Origin: Serinus canaria
Taxonomy: Eukaryota > Chordata > Aves > Passeriformes > Fringillidae
DNA: 64,000 bases
Direction of reading: 5' to 3'
Assembly (NCBI RefSeq): GCF_022539315.1
Contig: NC_066313.1
Coordinates: 24,651,059-24,715,058 of the forward strand
The translations under genes and the position numbers were made by a program. Positions 49,478-63,547 of the stretch are shown here, in pieces (positions within the stretch are counted from its first letter, which is position 1; every line of letters starts with the position of its first letter). The notes beneath the pieces are model-generated. The model was not told the origin of the DNA. It made no database searches and was given only the letters and a program-made list of their open reading frames with translations.

Positions 49478-50734
49478 ATCTGAGCTACTAACACACACCT
49501 TGTTTTCACCCTATGAATTCCTTCTATTCTATTACTGCTCCAAATAAACTCAGGCAATACATCCCTTCTCAGGAACGGACCACGTGCTCTCCAGTTCCTA
49601 ACTCTTCCCCTAGATAGTCAGTAATGGCACATTATGTCAACAGCAGGCTGCTCTTTCCAAGGCAGAACACAGCCCTTAAGCAGACATCTTGATCTTCATA
49701 CAGCTGTTACACATAGTTTCCTATAACTAGAAACAGAAATGGCTTATTTGTGTTCTTAAGAGATAAAACAAGCCTTGATCTCTCCTGGGAGAACAGAAGA
49801 AAAAAAATCTGACTTTTCTTTCCTTTTCTTCCTGTATCTCAGCAGTTAATTGAGCAGTGGAAGACAAATTCATTAGCTCACTGTAGCCTCTTTGAGTGGA
49901 AGTGAAGTTTAAGAGCCTCTCAGGGACTTAATACCAACTCTAAATTCTTTCCAGCTTGGGAAGCTTGAGACCAAACTTGGAAGACAAACTGATTTCCAGC
50001 ATCACATCGCTTCTAGACCACAACCTGAAATTCACTGAATCATTTTTAAGTGGTTGTTTCAAATACTGTGACCTGATAAACAGCTCAGTTCTACACTTCT
50101 ATTTTATAGCATCTGCTGTGCTCTGCCAGTAGCAGGTCCAGATGCAGGAGGAATTGCAGTGTGTCCAAGATAAAAGTTAGAAAACCAGAACTAAGTCTGA
50201 AACTTAGAGAGATTGCTCAAGTCCATTACAAGATTGAAATAAAGTACAGTAGAAGAAGAATTGAAAAGAAATGTATTCTGTAAAAGGCAGCCCTATGCTT
50301 TCAGAGATAATAATAGCCATTCTTTTTCAGTGGAAGCATAGAGGATCTCTGTTAAAACACTCTTACAGTAAAAATCCTTTTCTTTTCATAGAAATAGCAG
50401 TCAGATTTTCCCTCATGTTTTGATTTTTAACTCTTTAACTAAGAAGAAAGTAAGTATAAAAATGCCTTTAACATCAGTCCTCAGGGAGTCAGCAACATCC
50501 ATAGAACCTTACACCTGCAATCATAACCAGAACAGGTTGCAATTAATCTACTAATCAAATAGGTTCCAATCTCCCACGGGCATAAGACATTTGCTGGGTT
50601 GCTAATCACTCTGTTATTAAACATTAATGAAATGTTTTATTACTCTTGGCCTTCTCTTCTTACATACGATGTAGCAGATGTTTCATGCAAACAAATTCCA
50701 AAGGACTTGCAAAACAAAAATAATTTCTCCTCAC

Positions 50735-50737
<3 letters not shown>

Positions 50738-50792
<55 letters not shown>
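50738..50792. repeat. poly(A) run, 55 nt
   Basis: Fifty-five uninterrupted A, preceded by CTCACCAT and followed by TTAGGGAACAGG. It is the longest homopolymer in the window. No AATAAA signal lies in the 30 bases before it and I see no flanking target-site duplication, so a retroposed origin is not supported by what is visible. Confidence 0.95.
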
Positions 50793-50794
<2 letters not shown>

Positions 50795-52201
50795 AGGGAA
50801 CAGGTAAGTACTGCTTCCAATGCTTATTTTTCCTTTGTGTCAGGCCTATTGCTACGTGACATGAAAAATCCTGATGTTAGAAGTCGTGTGGGGCTTTTAT
50901 TTTAATCTAAATTACTCCCTCAGACCTGAGAGACAAGGTTCAAATTAGAAGACACAAAAAAGGGAAATGATGGGTGGAGAGTGAACAAGGAGTAAAGGGA
51001 GAGTGGATCTGGCAAGTGGAATTAGCCTGCAGATGATTATTTGCCCAGCAGAATTAAATTTACAAGAAGTACAATTTCTTAATAAAGAGCTCCCAAATAA
51101 CTAAGCTTTCAAAAGCATAAGCATCCCCTGCTGAATCCAGAGGTTGGGCAGCTCCTCCTCTGGGACTGGGAGAATGGGAGAGGAAATTGGCCCAACTCCA
51201 GCAGTGAAGTTAAAATTGGAACTTACACACCTTACCTTGTGCACACACAATAAGCTTTTCTCCCCATATCCACATTGGGCTCCCCACCCCCTGGTTTGCT
51301 AAGCTTGTCATGAGCAGATAACAAAATTTATTAGCTATTGCTATAACTAAGAAAACCATCACATGTGAATACCATGTCTAAGATAAACCTAAATTAATAT
51401 ACCCTACCAAATTTCAGATGATAGCCTGACATATAAGAATGTTTCAACACTCCTTCATAGTTTTATACATAAAACCAATTCAAGCTTCCCCAAATATATA
51501 TCTTTATATTAAAAGGCAACAGCACATTCTTTCCAGAGCTGCAGCATAATTTCACCAGTTGACCTTTGCTAGATACAAACAACCTATCATACACTTGGAA
51601 AGGGAAAGCCAACTATGTCAAAGTACAAATTTACTATAGGCTGTTGAAGAATTAGTGTTCCAAGTTTGATAAAACAGGTTATCAGACTTTGTGCTTGAGG
51701 GTTTTTTCCTTAGTCAGCATTACTGCTTTTCAAACATTGTCCCATTTTTCAAGAAATCATTTCCTTTGACAAAAGGGTGTCAGAGCACTAAAATGAAAAG
51801 ATTAGGAAATCTTCACATTCACTTTTAGCCTAAATTGCCCCAAAAGAAAAAGTACAGAGAAAAGCAAGTTTTAGTAACTATTTGCATAACAAGGTGTGTT
51901 TTTTAATGACATATTTAAAAGCAGAGACACAGCACTATGATTAGATTCACAACTTATCACACTGAAAAGGAATAGAGATCTCCAAAAATAGAAAGGTGCA
52001 GAAAGAAATTAATTTCATATGCCAGGTGAACACCATGAATTTAAAATGGCACACTTTTAGCAAATTTCAAAAGGCTACACTACCACCTCACGGTTTCCAG
52101 TTTCAGAGTTTCCCAAGCACTAGATTCAGCTGAACAAATTCAGGGCAGGGGCAACCTAATTATCCTGAAGCCCAGTCCTTCTCTCCCCAGTATGCACAAA
52201 A

Positions 52202-52605
52202 ATCATAGAATCACGGAATGGTTTGGGTCAGCAGGGACTTTTGAGATCACTTAGGTCTAACCTCTCTGCCATGGGCAGGGACATCTCCCATTACCATGTT
52301 GCTCAGAGCCCCATCCAACCCAGCCTTGGAAATTTCCAGGAACGAGGCATCCACTTTCTCTGGGCAGCCTGTTGAAGTATCTAACCACTTGCACAATGAA
52401 GAATTTCTTTTTAACATCTAATCTAAACCTAACCTCTTTCAGTTTAAATCCATTCCCCCATGTCCTATCATACACGCCCTTGTAAAAAGTCCCTCTCCAG
52501 ATCTATTACAACCTCCTTCAGGTGTTGGTAAGCTGGAGCCTTCTCCAGGCTGAACAGCCCCAACTCTCTCAGCCCGTTTCCATAGGACAGCTGCTCCAGG
52601 TAGCT
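52202..52605 (-). mobile_element. CR1 LINE 3' fragment, minus strand
   Basis: Begins on the plus strand with ATCATAGAATCACGGAATGG, the reverse complement of the CR1 terminal repeats. It continues through CCATGGGCAGGGACATC, TTGCTCAGAGCCCCATCCAA, GGGCAGCCTGTTGAAG and CAGGCTGAACAGCCCC. At roughly 400 bp it is one of the best-preserved copies here. The minus-strand open frames across it are chance frames in the repeat, not genes. Confidence 0.95.
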
Positions 52606-53174
52606 TTGTGAGCATCCTGACTTCCATCTTGCTTCCAGAATAAAATGAGAACTTGTACATAACCCTGCAGCAAGTAAACAGAAAAGAACCACTGCAAACA
52701 AGAGACTGAGGGAACAAAGATTACTTGATCAGACCAATCATGGCGTGACATCATCCAAAGGCTTGTCAGCAGCCATCACCAGATGCTTCCAAGGAAGTTC
52801 CTAGTCATCTGGAACCCTAAAACCTGAAGACATGGACATTTAACTTCTCTTTACTGAACCAGTGAGTTGTTTCCAAAAATACAATTGTAGAAGATCAGAG
52901 GCTCAATGCAAGTCAATCACAGATTATGTCAGAAATTGTTTCCTACACCACCTACCACCTTTTCAATGGACTATGCATTCTTCTGTACTTAACATATAGT
53001 GCTAGAGAGCATTCTCATAAGCTAATTCATTAAAACATCCACTGTTAATAATAATGCAAGTGGCAAAACCTTCACTGACCTTGCCAAATACTTCCCACTA
53101 CGAGATCTTATTTTCATGGCTCAAGAAGATCTCCCACTACACACATCATACAAAACAGACATGCTGTGGAGATG

Positions 53175-53722
53175 ACCAGGAGTTGAGTAATGATCCTGCC
53201 CCTCTACTCAGCTTCACTAAGGTCACACCTGGAGTGCTGTGTCCAGTTCTGGGTTCCTCAGTCCAAGAGAGACATGCAGCTTCTGGAGTGGGTTTAGCAG
53301 AGGGCAACAAAAATGATGATGGTACTGGAGCATCTCACTTATGAGGAATGGCTGAGGGATCTGGGCCTGTTCAGCCTAGAGAAGAGATGACTAAGAGGGG
53401 ACCTCATCAGTGTAAATACCTGCAGGGAGGGTATCAAGAGGATGGAGCCGGGCTTTTCTTGGTGGTGCCAACCCATGAGACAAGAGACAATGAGTAGAAA
53501 CTGATGCATAGGGAGTTCCACCTGAATATGAGGGAAGAACTTCTTTATTGTGCTGTTAACCACGCACTGGAACTTGAGTATCTCCCTAAATGGAAATACT
53601 CAATCATTTGGAAGCAATCCTATGCCATGTGGTCTGGAATGACACTGCTTGAGCAGGGATACTGGAACAGATGACCCACTGTGGTCCCTTAAAACCTTGC
53701 TCATTTTGTGATTCTGTGAATT
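53175..53722 (+). mobile_element. CR1 LINE 3' fragment with ORF2 end, plus strand
   Basis: The longest CR1 copy in the window, about 550 bp. It has ATGATCCTGCCCCTCTACTC, CACACCTGGAGTGCTGTGTC, the GCCTGTTCAGCCTAGAGAAG segment, GGAGGGTATCAAGAGGATGG, GAGTTCCACCTGAATATGAG and a CR1 terminus at ATTCTGTGAATTC. The 5' part is the remnant of the ORF2 C-terminus. Frame breaks are present, so it does not code. It is antisense to GSK3B. Confidence 0.95.
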
Positions 53723-56700
53723 CATTTCCTTGCCCCACGCCTAACCAGTGAAAATTTGTTTTTCACGTTTTGTTGAAATCAAACTTTCTACAAAGGGTGC
53801 TAACAACCGTTTGCATTCAAAATCCCAACAGTATGAAATAATGAAGATTACTCTCTGCTGAGGATGTGATGCTGCTGCCTGCCTTGCTTATGTAAGCAAG
53901 ACAGTATCGCTCCCTACACATTCTGCACTCAAGGTTAGGTTAAAACAAGAGTCATTGTATCTTGTGCTCATTGTCTACTTACATTCAGGAAAATTCAAAT
54001 AAATTTTAAAGGCGAATCAGTTAAAACTTTCTACATTGTTTAATTGGACAGCCGAATTCAGAAAGGTCTCAGACACATGTATTTCTCTTGGAAAGTTCAT
54101 TATCTACTCAAGAAGTCAGCTACAGCATTATCACCCACAAGCAGATCTATGCAGACAAGCCAGTAGGACAGCATGCCACAGCGCAGTGCTCCACCAGGAA
54201 GGGACTTTCTACTACCACCTGCACACAGCATTGTGCTTTTGGACTGTGTACAGCCTGTTCCCACTAGCAAGAAGGATTCTTTCCAAGAGATATTCATCAG
54301 TTTAAATCCAAACAAGAGTCCTTGCACTGTTTATCCTTCCTGCTAATTGATGGTCTTCATGTTGCCACAGAAATTGTTCAATGAATACACTGACTCTGTT
54401 ATGCCTCCAACACTCCAGGCAACCCTCAACATGCCCTAGTTTTTCCTATGTCTCATACTACTTTCTTGTCCTACTAGATCTGTTAGCCCTGTGTGAAAGC
54501 AGATAACCTTCATGCCTGTTCTGCAGTTACAGAAACAGAGTCATTGCCTACCAGGAAATCCAGCATACTGCAATCCATGTCCTTTCTTGCCCTTATGTTG
54601 ACTTAATTAAAAAAGGGAAAAAAAAAAGAAAGACAGCACCAAGGTCTTGAGTATTTGTTGTGGCTCTTCAAATGCTGGCTCAAATCAACCTGTTGTGGTT
54701 TCCTGCACATCAGGAAATAACATTTCAATTCCATATGTTCTCATACTCCTGCTTTTGCAGATATCTAAATGACAAGTAGATAGGGTTAATAAATCAAGTA
54801 TAATCATGGAACCTCCAGGTTTCACAGACAGGCAATTCTAGTACAGATTACTGTTATACACTTCCAGAAGACTCTAACCTAGAAAGAATATAGAACCACT
54901 TTTTAAAAAACTACAGAGCTTCTAATACCATTGCCTCAACTAAATTATTATCAGTTGTGGTAAGCTGTTACCACCTTCTAATTTTATAACTCAGAATTGC
55001 TCACTATTTATAAAGTATGTTCAGCAGGGCACTACAAAGTAAAGAAGTATTATCCTTATTTTTAGGAATTCTTCAGAAAGCTGTGCTCACCTTAGTTCTC
55101 CTGCTCTACATCCTGTTACGCCTGCCAGACTTCATCTGAAATGTGCTTACAAAGTTGCTCAGCATCAGAAAACAAAGCAAGTCCTTCCACGTAAGATACT
55201 GAACTGAATCTTCCTAATGTTTTCTAGCCCATGCACTACACTTTGGAGTAGCAAACTGCTACGTCCTCATTTCCACACCTGCACACTTACTACCAACTCC
55301 CATGGTAGTCAGCAACACATCTTTTTAAAGGTTCCTCTATTATTTAGCAGCAAACCTGAATTTTCCACTAAAGTGCCCACAGGCAATGTCAACATCACTA
55401 TGAAGTTTTATTCTAAAAAGGAAAAAAATAAAAGTAAGGAAAAAACCCTTTTCTGTCCATTTGCAGCAAGAGCACTGCAACCAGTGGACAGCTCAGCAAG
55501 CAGTATTCATGTCTCATTGCAACTCCCATATAGGTTGCAATGTTCTCCTTTAGGGACTAAGCAGCCTACAACAAATTACTTCATTTATAATCAATCAACA
55601 TGCCTACACTGTTAAACTCATCTGGTATAAATGAGATGCCTGTGTTCAAGCCCAAAAAACTTGGTACAGGCTTCATGACTCAATGTGCCTGCTGAGATTA
55701 AAGGAAGATGAATGCAAAAGGGCCTGCCAACTCAGTCTGATAAGCAGATCCTTGGACAAATCTTTGAACAGGAAAAAAGAAGATGAATCTTTAAAAGACA
55801 TCAAATTATAGATTTTGTCTTCATCATCTGAAAGCTTAGGAAGGAAAACAAGGAGCTTTTTGTGACAGGGAGACTTCTGAAATTAAAAAAAAAACTAAAA
55901 TTCGATCCAGTTGTTGTTATCCACGTGCATTGTTATGCTTCAGTGATTCAGACTGGATGTCTGTATTTTGACTAGTTAGCTCAGTACCTAAGTAGCCTAA
56001 TCACCATGGCTGGGGCTTTCAAAGGAACAGCACAAATGAAGATGTGAAATGAGCACCTTTGTTGGGCCTGTAACAATTAGACCTGGCTTCAAATCTTAGA
56101 AGAACTAGAGAATATAGATGTCTGTAGTCTGCTTATTTGCATCATGACACACATAAGAGCGTCTATTACTCATCTCGGTTCACTGTAGTAAGCACTACAC
56201 AAACAAAAACCCACCCTGAAGAAAGCAGACTGCCTTCTCCTTAGTTAAAAGTCTGTAACATATATTTAAAAATATGATAAACATCACACCTCACATTTCA
56301 CCTCGAAGAAGAGTGAGTCCCTTCTTTGCTCCTGGCCAAAAAAACATTACAAATGCTCAAGGACCACTTCCTTGACATCACTCATTGTATTTTAAAAGTA
56401 TCAACATCACGCCAAAGCATCATGGACTGTAACTAGAATGTTCCTTAAAATGTTTCTCATTGCCTTTCCAGAAACATTTCTTATTTTGGGTTATTATGTG
56501 ATACAACTCTTACAAAACCACTCCAATAAAAACCAGATTCATTTTTATTTCCTGTGGTAGATCATACAGGAGAGTCTAGGTCATCCAACAAAACCTCAGT
56601 CTACTTTATCCTTCAAATTTTATCTTCCAATGTTCCAAATGGACCATATTTCACTGCATTATGCAGACAGAAAATGTGATGGAAAAAACGAAATGGAACA

Positions 56701-58876
56701 AAAAGCCCAAACAAGCTTTCCTCAACAACACGCAAAGTAAAGTAGTAGAAAAATAATTATTTGTATTGTGTAGGCTGGAAATAATTCTGTTGGTCACAAC
56801 CATCTCACCTTCTCAGTCATCAGGAACCAGGAAGTATCCAAGTCACATGAAAAAAATGGCAGCATTGCTAATTTTAGAATATGCCCAACAGTCTGAACGG
56901 TCTCTGTACTTCAGATGCTTGACAAAACATTAAGAAGAGCTTCGTTTTATTATTTTCCCATGTCTTGGTACTACTGTTCCAAGAAGTAATGGGCGGTGCA
57001 AATATTGCCTTTAGCAGCAAAGAAAACAATTACCCATTACATGGCTCTCCAAGTTCCGAAGACTTCCCAGAAGGAGCATGCCATTTGGTTATAAAGAGTC
57101 AGGTCGACTCAAGAAAGCAAGTGGAAAAGAAAAATTATTCCCATTTTCACATTTACTTAAACCTTCTTAATTTTTTTTGCTGACTTTGAGTTGATCCTCT
57201 TTGAGGAAGAGACACACATAAGAAAACACCTCAATTACAGCTCAATTAAAAGGTTTTAAACAAAGCCAAAAGGGTTGAACTACAGCACAGTGCCAGAGGG
57301 TATGGCACAGCTCTCTTGGTGACACATAAATGAGAAGATCCGTCCCTCTTCTTTGCTTCAGGAAGACTCCCCTGAGCAGCAGGTGGATCACTTCTGTCCC
57401 TTCTATGACTAGCATTTTATAGGTTATCCCTTCTTTCCCCTCAAGCATAATGGCTGCCACAGCAGGATATTTGAATAACAAATATGGAGTTCAAAAAGGA
57501 CACAGAGTTTGCTACTGCCTGATTTATCAGCCATGCATTTTAAAGACAAAAAACCCCCAGTGTTCCCTGGCAAAAACTGAAGATAAATTATTTATTGGTG
57601 TATTCCAATCATGGTCCAAGACTGGAATGTTGCACCAAAAATAATTTAACCAAGTAAGAATTTAGTAAGCAAGTGAGAGCTACAGGTAGGTACTGTTGCT
57701 AGATATAAAGACTATTTAAGCTAAATCTTCCGTAGCCAGGCAATCTCATGCTGTGGGATTTCCAAAAGAGAACACACAGTGGTTCAACCAAGAGCCTTGA
57801 AGTATCTGCACACGCTAAACATCCAAGTAGTATCAAAAGCCCCATTTTTATCCCATCAAGCTACTCTTCTATTTCTATTCTACACAATACTCTTTTCCCT
57901 AACTAGGAGACAGGTGTGGAAGGTTCCTCCCGGGACACCATTTTCACCCAACAACTGCATTCACGCACAAGCTCTCAAGAGCTTTACATGAGCCTGCTCT
58001 CTGCCTGATCATCTCAGCATCTACTCCAAGAAGAAAAAAGATAAAACTAGCTTAGAATTTATATACAGCCTTATACACAGTGGACCACTAAATCACTGAG
58101 CTTCAGAAGGACTTCAGGAATTTTACTGCGACTTTGTAACCGACCAAGTTCAGGCTCCATTCACAAAACGACTGCCCTCTCTCTATTCTCCACTTGAACT
58201 GGTCGCACACTTAGAAAGTCTCCCCTACTGCCACACTAAGACTGTCAAATATTTTCTTTTTAGATAAGAATGAGAAAACCCAAATCTGCTCCACAAGACT
58301 GTAATCTGCCAGTCTCAGAAACGCAAAGATATAGAGTCTCCTATATACTCTCCTAGAGTAGTGATCCTGAGAGGCTACCAAAGATCTCTCCATAAGATCC
58401 TAAAAAAATAAAGAATATTAAAATAAAATTTTACCTTTGTTACACAGACCTACAAATCCATGCCATAATCAAGGCTCGCTTTAATTAGCAGGTGACCCAG
58501 ATGTAAAACTGATTTATAAATATAAAATGGAGAGGTTATTTCTACTGCATGCAGGGTTACTGTTTTTCTATCCCAGTCCTTCTCAGGCACTTAGAGGCTG
58601 CAATGTTAAAAAGTCAAAGGAAAGGAAATTATCTTTCAAAATGAACTTAATTTGACTACAATCAGGAATTCTGCAATGTTCAAGCACACTTTTACAGTTA
58701 TGTGTTGTCAGTATGTGGCTGAGTTACATCTATTCATGTGCTTTAAACTATGCATTTCCCTACCTTGAAGGGTTTGGAATTCTTTTAAACTGCACTCTCC
58801 ACTCTGAAGGTCATTACTTCAGAATAGCATCCATTTAACCTGTGTCTCTTGAAACAGTGTCTAGGTAATTTAGGAA

Positions 58877-58930
58877 TGTATATATACAGAATATATATTT
58901 CATACACCATATATAAATATATGTATTTTA
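58877..58930. repeat. AT-rich degenerate microsatellite
   Basis: Interrupted TATATA units over about 50 bp within intron 2. Confidence 0.8.
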
Positions 58931-61064
58931 TGTAAACCAGACATACGAACTCACTTCCTTTAGAAGACCTGAGAGACAACAGGGAATAAACCAAAGCATT
59001 ATTGGAGCAGCTGTATGAGTTATCTGGACTAGTGGGACAAAAGAGTTTTCATAAATGTAATGTATCTTCCGGCTCTTTTTGTTGGTCAGTAAATTCACAT
59101 AGGACAGAGAGATTTAATTTTAGTCTCAAGTTCCACACTACAAGTGAGCAAGACGAGAGAAAACTGACAAAACAGGCATGTTGTTTTAAAGTTCCATCTT
59201 AGTCCTAGTTTAAGGAGTCCCACAGAAAAACTCACAGAAATAGAAAAGCTCAAAATCCAAAATAAATGCACCACTTACACTGTGGTATGGATCTATAAAA
59301 GGCCTCATGTAAACACCCATGGGGTAAGAGCAGAAAAGCCTTCAAGAGCTCTTTTGACTCCTCCCTTTTCAAATAACACATTCCTAGGGCCTATTTCCCT
59401 ACCAACATGTTGGCTTCCACATGGCAACGTGTGGAAACACATGTCTAAACATGCTCAAAGCCAAACATGCAGATGAAGAGCTTTCCCTCCTCTATCCTAG
59501 GCCAACTGCAGCTGGATGACACTGCATTCCCTGGACATTAATTATCAGTCCAGACTCCCCTCCTAAAAAGCAGAAAACTGAAATCACTGCTCATAGTACA
59601 AACTCCATGTCATCTCATCTGCCCAACTGAAGACCTATTTTGCACTAACAGCTATTACAAATCCAATTCAGCTGTCAGATTTGAAAACATCTGCAGGAGT
59701 AGCCATAACTACAAATAATTTTATTATACAGACTTTAAAATAATACAAAGTTAGAAATATGATTCTTAGAGTTCTTAGATGTTCTAGGCCATTGAAGTAT
59801 GTCCAGGGAGGTTACAGCTGATACAATAAACAGTGCACTGCTTTCTTCAAAGACTGTGAAAAGCAAGGGTAAACATATTTTTGATCCATTAGGAAAGTTT
59901 TAGAAAATTGGAAAATGGAATGAAATTGTTTTGTGCAAAAATTCAGATCTCTACCCAGCCTTTTTGGTTGCTGCAAACAGGCACTGCAACTACAATTACA
60001 GCTAAATGATAGAATTGGCTTCTCCAGTAAGCTTCCAGGAGACAGCCAGATCAAGTACTGCTATAAGAAAAGCTATTATCTTGGTAAATGTCTCTGATAA
60101 TCTGGATAAATTAAGTTGAGCCAGAGCTACAAATCTGGCCTCTATACAAGAGTTAAAGCATAGATTAGAAAAAACCTCTCTGAAAGCAAACATAGCCCTC
60201 CAGCTGTTTAGAAGATGGAAAAACAACCTGAACACATGCCCAGGCAACTCCCATTCTGGAAATCTTACCTAATAGCCTCCACCTTACAATCCCTCCAATA
60301 CAAGAGGGATTGGATTCCCTTAGATGAGGACAGCTAGGAGTAAAAGGCAGTTTTGATCAAGCTCAATTATCTTTCTACTGCTGGTTTAACAAATGTTCAC
60401 AATATTTGCTGAAGTCACTGAAAAATATTTTCAGCCTTCCATCCCCACTTGTGATACAAACACAAAACATCTCATTAGTCAGAAGACAGATCTATTGTTT
60501 TGGGTGCACTTTCTAGCTATTTAACAATAAAATTAAGGCACCCTTAAGAGAGTAACACCTCCATGATAGTCTTATGAACAGTGATTCACTATTTCTCAGA
60601 TCTTCAAAGTAGCTATGATGTGCAAGCCCTCAAAGACTTAAAAGAAAGGTGCTTAAATGTTACTAATTCTCATCACCATGTTTTTCCTTTGTGACTTTTT
60701 ATCCCATGGTTGCTTCCAACTCAACTGAGATGCAGTAAATAAAGGATTCTTCTAAGAGAAGGCCTTAGAGATTAATGTTTGAATATTCAGTGATCCTTAG
60801 ATGGAGATAAGAGATGAGAGAATGCATCTAACTCACACACAGATGAAATTAAATAAGGAAGCTCAGTCCTTAGTTCAGAGGAAACCTGTGCAGATAACGA
60901 GAGGTCACAGTGAAAGATAACCAGGAATACATCAGAGCAAATCCAACCTCTACACCGTATTCAAACCTAAACACTGACTTAGATGAAGATAGCATTCATT
61001 CTGAACCTCTGTGATAACTTTCAATTCCCTTCTAGAAAGGAGTGAAGTAGGAGGGAAAAGGAAG

Positions 61065-61395
61065 ATCCGGAGTGACCTTATTGCTCTCTATAACTACTAC
61101 AGGTAGGAGTTTGTAGTAAAGTGGGGTTGGTCTCTGCTCTCAGGCAACCAGCAAACACAATGAGAGGACACAGTCTCAAGCTGAACTAGGGGAGGTTTAG
61201 GCCAGACATAGGAGAAATTTCTTCACAGAATGGTTAATAAAGTTTGGAATGGACTACCAAGGGAAGTAGTGGAGTCATCACCTCTGGAGGTGTTCACGAA
61301 ACTACTGGATGTGGCACTTAGTGCCTGGTCTAGTTGATAAGGTGGTGATCAGTACAAGGCTGGAAACAATCTTGGAGGTCTTTTCTGTGACTTCA
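61065..61395 (+). mobile_element. CR1 LINE 3' fragment, plus strand
   Basis: In order: GTGACCTTATTGCTCTCTA, GTCTCAAGCTGAACTAGGGG, AAATTTCTTCACAGAATGG, GGAATGGACTACCAAGGGAA, CTGGATGTGGCACTTAGTGC and a CTTGGAGGTCTTTTCTGTGA end. It resembles the copy at 13237-13530 in its 'gatgtggcacttagtgcc' section. It is 5'-truncated and noncoding. Confidence 0.93.
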
Positions 61396-62348
61396 ATATC
61401 CACCTGTGTTCTTGAAAGAAAGGGTCCACAACTCAGGCATATACAAAGGAAGTCAAGGCTTTTATGAGATATCCAGCAGTAACAATGGCTTCTATTCAAC
61501 CGTGCCTTTAACATTCTCATGACAAAGCTGTGGTACATAGAAATAGAAGTGTGGAAGATGGACCTGCTAAAACATTAAAAAGCAAGATGATGCACACATC
61601 CTGCCTAAATCCAGCAAAGGGAAAACAAACCTGCACAGAAGAGACAGTGATACCACTTCCCTTAAAGCTTTACAACTGGGTTCCCCAACACATATCAAGA
61701 AGATGGGTGCCACTCCTGTCTGCTTGTTAGTATATAGACATGACTATCCACAGGCCAGGCTTAAAGACTGCAAAATGAAACATGTTTTAACTCTTTCAGT
61801 CAGGTTACTCGAGTAACTTGAGTAAACCTCTCCTCAAAACAGATATACCAAAAGTGGCCTTAGCAGATTGAAGCCCCCTTTTTCACATGCATATTTACAG
61901 AATTAAACCTTTAACCACGAGCAGAGACACAAAACCTATTAAGAAAAAAACTGGGTCAGCTCTAGATTTCTGAATGCTTTAAACAGAAAACTCTCTTGAA
62001 AAGTTAGCAGAACTAAAAAACCTAATCACCTAGTCACTTTTCAATGGAAAGTCTTCCTTGTGGTTTTATATTTTTCATGGGAGCTGCTATGATCAAAGTT
62101 GCTGTAAATAAGGTAACACAAACAGCGGATATGGGCTACTTTGAAAAGGATCTTTTTATACTTAGCAGCTTGATATATCTGAGGCAGGAACTGAAGGAAA
62201 GCTGTTGCTTTCAGAAGCATTTCAAACAGCTCACAAAAGTACACACACCAGCAGAGAAAGAAAGAAACCAGAACCTCAACACAAACTTATTTTTCCGTCC
62301 TGCTGCTTTATTGGGCTTTAAGGCTCACATTAGGACTTTACATATTAA

Positions 62349-62520
62349 AAAGCAAAAAAAAACCCAAAAAAACAAAAACCAACCAACCAACCAAAAAAAA
62401 AAAACCAAAAAAAAAAAAAACCAAAAAAAAAAACAAAAAAAAACCACAAAAAAACCACCAAACCGAACCCCCCCCCCAAAAAACCCAAACCAATAAATGA
62501 AAACAAAGAAACAATAAACA
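62349..62520. repeat. A/C-rich low-complexity tract with C10
   Basis: Long A runs interspersed with CC and CCC on the plus strand, including three CCAA units in tandem near 62379-62390 and ten consecutive C at 62468-62477. It generates a spurious lysine/asparagine/proline-rich frame on the plus strand and aromatic-rich frames on the minus strand. None is a gene. Confidence 0.93.
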
Positions 62521-63515
62521 TGCAAATACTCACAACACCTATTCCTTCTGTAACTAAAAACAGGAAAGATCACTGTATCAGAAAGATACAATGGCCTCAG
62601 CTTTAGCAATGCAGTGCTTCACATTTATGGACCATTAAGGCCCTAGTTTGACATCCTCTCACACTCCAGAAGATATGCCTATTTAAATAATTCAGGCAAC
62701 TAAGCCAAGGGCAGACATGGTTGGATGGCTAAACCAAGGCAGACCCTGAATGATTTGACAGACTGGATGGCATGAATGGTTCCCATTACAGAATTTGGCT
62801 TTCTCTTGCTGCACACTTTATGTCTCTATGAGCCATTAACAAGAAATGCGATGCCAAATCCAGACTGTCTGAAAAGGTGCAGGAGAAGTACAAACTCTCT
62901 TCATCACTTAGATTTCAACAGCCCAGTGCTAAAAGCATAAGCATCAAGTATGCAATGCAGATATAAGAAACTTAACTGCTTATTCTCATTCAGCTGTGAA
63001 ATACTTCTAGCAATTCACACATTCATTTCATTAGGATTTCTTAAAAACCTTAATGGAATGGCAGAAATAACAAAAAATAACTATGCTAACATGCCTCTTT
63101 GCTTATCATTGGTTTTTGCAGAATGAGACAGCAACATGACAGACTCTTAATCTGAAGAATATTCCAATGAAAATGCTAACAAAAGCAGTGAAAGAATTTT
63201 TATGCTACCAGTATTTTCTTTTCAAGCATCACAATTAGGCTGCGCCACTTGAGGGCCTGCACAGACACATGAATGAAATAACTAAAAATTCTATGAACCT
63301 TTTAACTGTACCTACTGATGCTTTGCATAAGAACCTATTATTACACATTTGTGGAATAGAAGCAGAAATACAGTATAAATCTGTGAAAGCCAGGTCATGG
63401 TCTTTTGGAAATTTTGCCATTTGAAAGTACTTTGGCCCCAAAGTTTGTGAACAGCTGCCTTACACTATTTTTCAAAGAGAAACATCTCTCTCACCCCTCT
63501 TAAACTTTTAACTGA

Positions 63516-63547
63516 AAAAAAAAAAAACCAAAACCCACCACCCCAAA
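63516..63547. repeat. A-rich tract with A/C segment
   Basis: A 13-nt A run at 63516-63528 followed by a short stretch of A and C. Confidence 0.8.

Noticed and set aside
52257..52754. Several minus-strand frames of 61 to 92 codons
   Set aside because: They lie largely in the CR1 fragment at 52202-52605 and its flank. They are in different frames and none matches a host protein.
55217..55615. 132-codon plus-strand frame
   Set aside because: Ser/Thr/Lys-rich without any motif. No promoter or other gene context.
62044..62496. 150-codon plus-strand open frame ending in a lysine/asparagine/proline-rich tail
   Set aside because: The second half is translated A/C-rich low-complexity DNA. The first half has no recognisable domain and the length is a product of composition.
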